From contig NZ_FOKI01000010.1 of NCBI RefSeq assembly GCF_900111985.1, forward strand, positions 1 to 64,000: a DNA stretch of 64,000 nucleotides, in the 5' to 3' direction. A model generated the notes under the pieces. It searched no databases. It saw only the letters and a program-made list of their open reading frames with translations, and was not told the DNA's origin. Of the stretch, positions 60,803 through 64,000 are shown in pieces. Positions within the stretch are counted from its first letter, which is position 1; each line of letters starts with the position of its first letter. Source of the DNA: Clostridium frigidicarnis (GTDB taxonomy: Bacteria; Bacillota; Clostridia; Clostridiales; Clostridiaceae). The position numbers were made by a program, and so were the translations under genes.

Positions 60803-61924
60803 ATGAAGAATAAAAAAAAGTCATTATTTTATAAACTAATAATATTATTTTTAATTTTATTATTAGTTATAGTAGCATTTATATTTTATCCTTATATTAA
60901 ACCTGTATCATTTGAAAATATGGTAACAAATTCAACACTGCTATCTGAAGGTTTTAAAACTGAAAATTTTATATATAATAACTTATCTAATGATGAAAGT
61001 GGAATTTTTACAAATTATGAAGATTCATCTTCTCAGGATGTTGATACTAAAGGTCATTCTGTATTATCAGAATCTCAGGGTCTTATGATGATTCATGGTG
61101 TAAATATTAATAATCAAGATATTTTTGATAGATCTTTTAATTATGTTAAGAAAAATATGATCTTAAATAATAATCTTATTAGTTGGCGAACTGAAAACAA
61201 TGATAAAAATCCATCATCTGCATTTATTGATGATATAAGAATAGCTAAAGCTTTGTGTTTAGGATATGAAAAATTCAACAAGTTTTCGTATAGATATGAA
61301 AGTCAAAAATTATCAAAGTCTCTATTAGAAAATAGCTTAATTGATTATGTTCCTAGTGATTTTAGAGATAATTTTGGAACTTCTAAAACCTTCACTCTTT
61401 GTTACGGAGATTTACAAGGGATGAACATGTTATCATACTATGATAAAGATTGGATGAAAGTAAAGGAAAATACAAAATCTATTTTAGAAAATGGTAAAAT
61501 TCCAAATTCTATTTTTTTCAAAAAATCTTATGATATATCTACCAAGACTTATTCAACTGAAAATGAGGTTGAACTCTTATATTCTTTAATGGTTTGGGAA
61601 AGTTTAAGTGATGATGGGGAAGATATTTCTCCTATTATAGAATTCATAAAAAATGAAATATCCTCTAATGGATATCTTTGTACTAAATATTCCTTTAATG
61701 GTATAGTTACTGAAAAGGTTGAATCTACATCTATATATGCTATAGCTTTAAGGCTATCTGATAAATATGGTGATGGGGAATTATCAACTAAGTTAAGAAC
61801 TAAACTTCTTAATTACCAAATAAAGAATGGAGAGTTAGAAGGTGGTTTTGGAATGGAACCTACAGAACAATTTTATTCCTTTGATAATCTTCAGGCTCTT
61901 TTATCTTTAGTTGAATCTAAATAA
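60803..61924 (+). CDS. GH8-like glycoside hydrolase, membrane-anchored
   Basis: 373 residues. A lysine-rich start and one membrane helix (about 9-30) anchor it outside the cell. The rest follows the six-hairpin GH8 pattern: the general-acid glutamate in VLSESQGLMM, LISWRTENND, and the aspartate in SAFIDDIRIAKAL. GH8 members cut beta-1,4-glucans, chitosan or related polymers; the substrate here is not clear. The ATG follows TAGGAGG. It ends at a hairpin. Confidence 0.75.
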   Translation: MKNKKKSLFYKLIILFLILLLVIVAFIFYPYIKPVSFENMVTNSTLLSEGFKTENFIYNNLSNDESGIFTNYEDSSSQDVDTKGHSVLSESQGLMMIHGVNINNQDIFDRSFNYVKKNMILNNNLISWRTENNDKNPSSAFIDDIRIAKALCLGYEKFNKFSYRYESQKLSKSLLENSLIDYVPSDFRDNFGTSKTFTLCYGDLQGMNMLSYYDKDWMKVKENTKSILENGKIPNSIFFKKSYDISTKTYSTENEVELLYSLMVWESLSDDGEDISPIIEFIKNEISSNGYLCTKYSFNGIVTEKVESTSIYAIALRLSDKYGDGELSTKLRTKLLNYQIKNGELEGGFGMEPTEQFYSFDNLQALLSLVESK

Positions 61925-61942
61925 GGTAAAGTCATCTAGACA

Positions 61943-61976
61943 TGAAAATAGAATGATAAACATCATTCTATTTTCA
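61943..61976. terminator. Hairpin after the GH8-like gene
   Basis: Stem TGAAAATAGAATGAT / ATCATTCTATTTTCA (15 bp) with a 4-base loop. A T-rich stretch follows a few bases later; it may serve both converging genes. Confidence 0.75.
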
Positions 61977-62069
61977 TTCAGATAATTTTTTATTACAAAT
62001 AATGCACAATTTAAAAGAAAACATCCTTCATTCTCAATTTTCAATTAATCTAAGTCTTCATTAGATAAT

Positions 62070-63452
62070 TTATATATTTTTTACAACTCCAATAGCAATT
62101 CCAATAATAGCACCTTGTTTTTCTATAAGATTTATTGGTTCATATTTTGGATTCTCGGCCATTAAAAATGGTCTTTTTTTATTTATAACAAATCTTTTTA
62201 ATGTAGCACTCCCATCTAATTCTGCTGCAACAATTTCACCAGAATTGGCTGAAAACTGTTGTCTTATAATTACATAGTCACCATCATTAATATTAGCACC
62301 AATCATACTATCGCCCTTTACCCTTAGCATAAAACAATTTTTAATACCCTTAAGTAAATAATTCGGCAAGTTAAATACCCCTTCATTTTCATCAACCATG
62401 AGAATAGGCTCACCTGCAGCTATATCATTATATATAATAATTTCTTTTAATTCGCTATTATTTATTACTTCAATTTTTCCATTAGTATTTAAAAATAATT
62501 CTTTACTATTTAGATAGTCTCTTTCAAAATCATATTCTCTTTTATGCCTGAAATCTATATATTTGAACTTTTCCATAGTCCTCACCTTATTATTTTTTAT
62601 TTCTATAGAATTCACTTTTATCTTTTTTTTATCTTTTTTAAAATTAATCGTCTTATATCTATTTTTGAATACACTCTTTAATTTTAAATTAACATCTTCA
62701 GCTACAGATATTATACAAGAACAATAGGGTATGTTAATATTAACCATATTGTTTATTGTTCTAATTTCTTGTAAACTAAAATCTTCTCCATGATTTATAA
62801 TTACATGACTATATGTATTGCTAAATTTTTCTTTTAAATTGTTTAAATAATCCTCGTAATCATAATAATTTTTTTCTTTTAAAATTTTGTTATATTCTTC
62901 AAATAATAAATACACAGAGTCTCTTCCTGATGAATTTTTCCTAAGATTTCTTCCTAGTCTAGGTATTGCTATATAGTTTTTTAGATTCATATCCGTGGAT
63001 TTTATGAATCTTATTTCTTCTATAAAAAACTCTATATTTCTATCCAATATTTTTACTCTTTTAAATTTACTTTTCACATATGGTAGAATTTCTTCTATTA
63101 TTTTTTGCTGAATGTGACTTTTAATTAATTGCTTATCTTTAATATAACTATTTTTAGTTATATCTAGGAGGGTTTTTATTTCAACACAATTGTTATTTAA
63201 CATTAGTAAACTCTCATAGAAATTAATCTTGTTTATATTATTATACTTAAGTTTAAGATCTTCTATCTCGCTTTCTCTAACTATAAACAGTATTTTATCA
63301 TTTTTATACAGACAGTAATTATTCTCCAAAAAACTGATTCTATTTAATATAACATCCTCTTTTTCTTGTATATTATTGCCTTTTACAAATGTTATTAACT
63401 TCTTTGGTTTGCTCTCTATAAATTTACTTTCCATTTGTGTAATTTCACTCAT
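62070..63452 (-). CDS. LexA-type (S24) autopeptidase fused to a degenerate UvrD-like helicase domain
   Basis: 460 residues from the ATG at 63452 after GGAGGTGGAG; an ATG at 63467 precedes that site. Residues about 335-460 are a LexA/UmuD peptidase: cleavage site Ala346-Gly347 in NDIAAGEP, catalytic Ser382 in VKGDSMIG and Lys419 in ATLKRF. Residues about 15-275 follow SF1 helicase order but lack the motifs: the P-loop position reads KGNNIQEKEDVILNR, then KILFIVRES, YYDYEDYLNNL and a DEAQD-like NHGED. No helix-turn-helix of normal LexA is visible. It may be a RecA-responsive regulator or switch, which is inference. Confidence 0.8.
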   Translation of the reverse strand: MSEITQMESKFIESKPKKLITFVKGNNIQEKEDVILNRISFLENNYCLYKNDKILFIVRESEIEDLKLKYNNINKINFYESLLMLNNNCVEIKTLLDITKNSYIKDKQLIKSHIQQKIIEEILPYVKSKFKRVKILDRNIEFFIEEIRFIKSTDMNLKNYIAIPRLGRNLRKNSSGRDSVYLLFEEYNKILKEKNYYDYEDYLNNLKEKFSNTYSHVIINHGEDFSLQEIRTINNMVNINIPYCSCIISVAEDVNLKLKSVFKNRYKTINFKKDKKKIKVNSIEIKNNKVRTMEKFKYIDFRHKREYDFERDYLNSKELFLNTNGKIEVINNSELKEIIIYNDIAAGEPILMVDENEGVFNLPNYLLKGIKNCFMLRVKGDSMIGANINDGDYVIIRQQFSANSGEIVAAELDGSATLKRFVINKKRPFLMAENPKYEPINLIEKQGAIIGIAIGVVKNI

Positions 63453-63519
63453 TTTCTCCACCTCCATCCCTTATTTTTGTCTCATTCCTCTCTCTAATAG
63501 TATAAACTAAGAATGAAAA

Positions 63520-63650
63520 ATTGAAAATTATGGTTGGTTTTTAAACACCATAAAAAACATGCTTTATTTCCAATCCTCCACTTCCAAAACTTGTTACTTC
63601 TCACTTAAATCTTGTAACTTATTAAGCTTGTCACTTGCAAAATATATTTT
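63520..63650. repeat. Dispersed spacer repeat, copy k
   Basis: Contains GAAAAATTGAAAATTATGG, AAACACCATAAAAAACATGC and CTTGTTACTTCTCACTTAAATC, CTTGTCACTTGC words. It fills part of the 450-base gap to the last gene; the remainder is AT-rich promoter-type sequence. Confidence 0.5.
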
Positions 63651-63902
63651 TTGCTCTCTTTTCATCATTAAAACACTAATGATTTACGTATATTTATATT
63701 ATATATTATGACAAATACCCTGTATATATCTTTGCAGTTTATGACACCTTTAGTATTTTGTGATTTTTTTCCATTTAACTTCTTAAAAAATATAAAAGTT
63801 CATCAAATTGCACATGTAATATGTTGATATATAGCTATTGGTTTTTCTTTTCCAAATTTATCCATAATGTTATAATAATGCTTATTATTAGTGCATGAGG
63901 TG

Positions 63903-64000
63903 ATGATTTTGTATTACAATATTTCAAATTTGGTTTTAACAATAAACAACGAAACTTTCGAGTTACCTATTCCTTCTCATGTAAACAGCGTAAATATATA
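63903..64000 (+). CDS. Start of an unidentified gene (runs off right edge)
   Basis: A frame open to the window end begins at ATG 63903 or TTG 63909; GAGGTGAT (63897-63904) fits the TTG start better. The visible residues are ILYYNISNLVLTINNETFEL followed by PIPSHVNSVNI. No domain can be named from 32 residues. Confidence 0.5.
   Translation, partial: MILYYNISNLVLTINNETFELPIPSHVNSVNI

Overview
The window is AT-rich (roughly 28-30 % GC by eye), densely coded and typical of a saccharolytic or amino-acid-fermenting Clostridium sensu stricto. Supporting signs are strong AGGAGG ribosome sites, the MurT/GatD pair, a ferredoxin-linked 2-oxoacid oxidoreductase, 4-hydroxybutyryl-CoA dehydratase, clostridial PepD and M3 peptidases, an ATP-type PEP carboxykinase and a CsoR/CopA copper operon. 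I saw no rRNA, tRNA or CRISPR array. Species cannot be fixed from the sequence alone.

Layout. 1-300 is the 5' part of an IS3-type transposase gene running off the left edge. 490-1817 is a pyrBI operon read leftward, with a sigma-A promoter, a PyrR-type leader and an attenuator; its PyrI is reduced to the zinc domain. 1822-5060 holds a degenerate beta-lactamase-fold protein, UppP and a small membrane protein. 5077-15613 is the most interesting block, all leftward. A cobalamin riboswitch with a terminator precedes a YitT-family membrane protein and a sigma-54 activator that lacks a sensor domain. Next comes a sigma-54 (-24/-12) promoter with palindromic upstream sites, and then eight genes (abfD, CoA-transferase, four KOR subunits, sucD, 4hbD). 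Together these eight encode 2-oxoglutarate -> succinyl-CoA -> succinate semialdehyde -> 4-hydroxybutyrate -> 4-hydroxybutyryl-CoA -> crotonyl-CoA. Read as one circuit, lack of B12 would switch on a B12-independent route from glutamate/2-oxoglutarate to butyrate; the genes and sites are seen, the circuit is inferred.

15900-37430 is mixed chromosomal housekeeping: pckA, manA, murT-gatD (lipid II amidation), polysaccharide deacetylases, an EamA transporter, an M3 oligopeptidase, a Nudix hydrolase, a D,D-carboxypeptidase, a flavin reductase-like protein, a HAD phosphatase, CutC, a glycosyltransferase, TPR and VIT-VWA proteins and lrgAB. 37660-49133 holds topB, an amidohydrolase, TspO, an alpha/beta hydrolase, a two-component system, a rhomboid/Derlin-like protein without catalytic residues, PepD and an S1-repeat protein. 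49499-51608 is a Ser-rich membrane protein, PspA and a Cys-rich protein. 51651-54825 is the csoR-copA-copZ copper operon with its operator. 55104-64000 holds a lipoprotein, galU, a CBS protein, YtxH/DUF948-like genes, a 34-residue membrane peptide, a DEDDh exonuclease, a GH8-like protein, a LexA-type peptidase fused to a degenerate UvrD-like domain, and the start of one more gene.

Intergenic spacers carry three dispersed repeat families: (i) a hairpin, MITE-like element of about 160 bp with AGGCACATT.../...ATGTGCCT ends, three full and six short copies; (ii) a second element with GAG(T/G)...TATAAGCA-type ends, about 85-195 bp, three copies; (iii) a degenerate spacer repeat rich in variants of AGTGACAAGTT and TTGAAAATCACAGATTTT, about ten stretches. 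Several start codons are given here at an internal site because the ribosome binding site lies inside the longest open frame.
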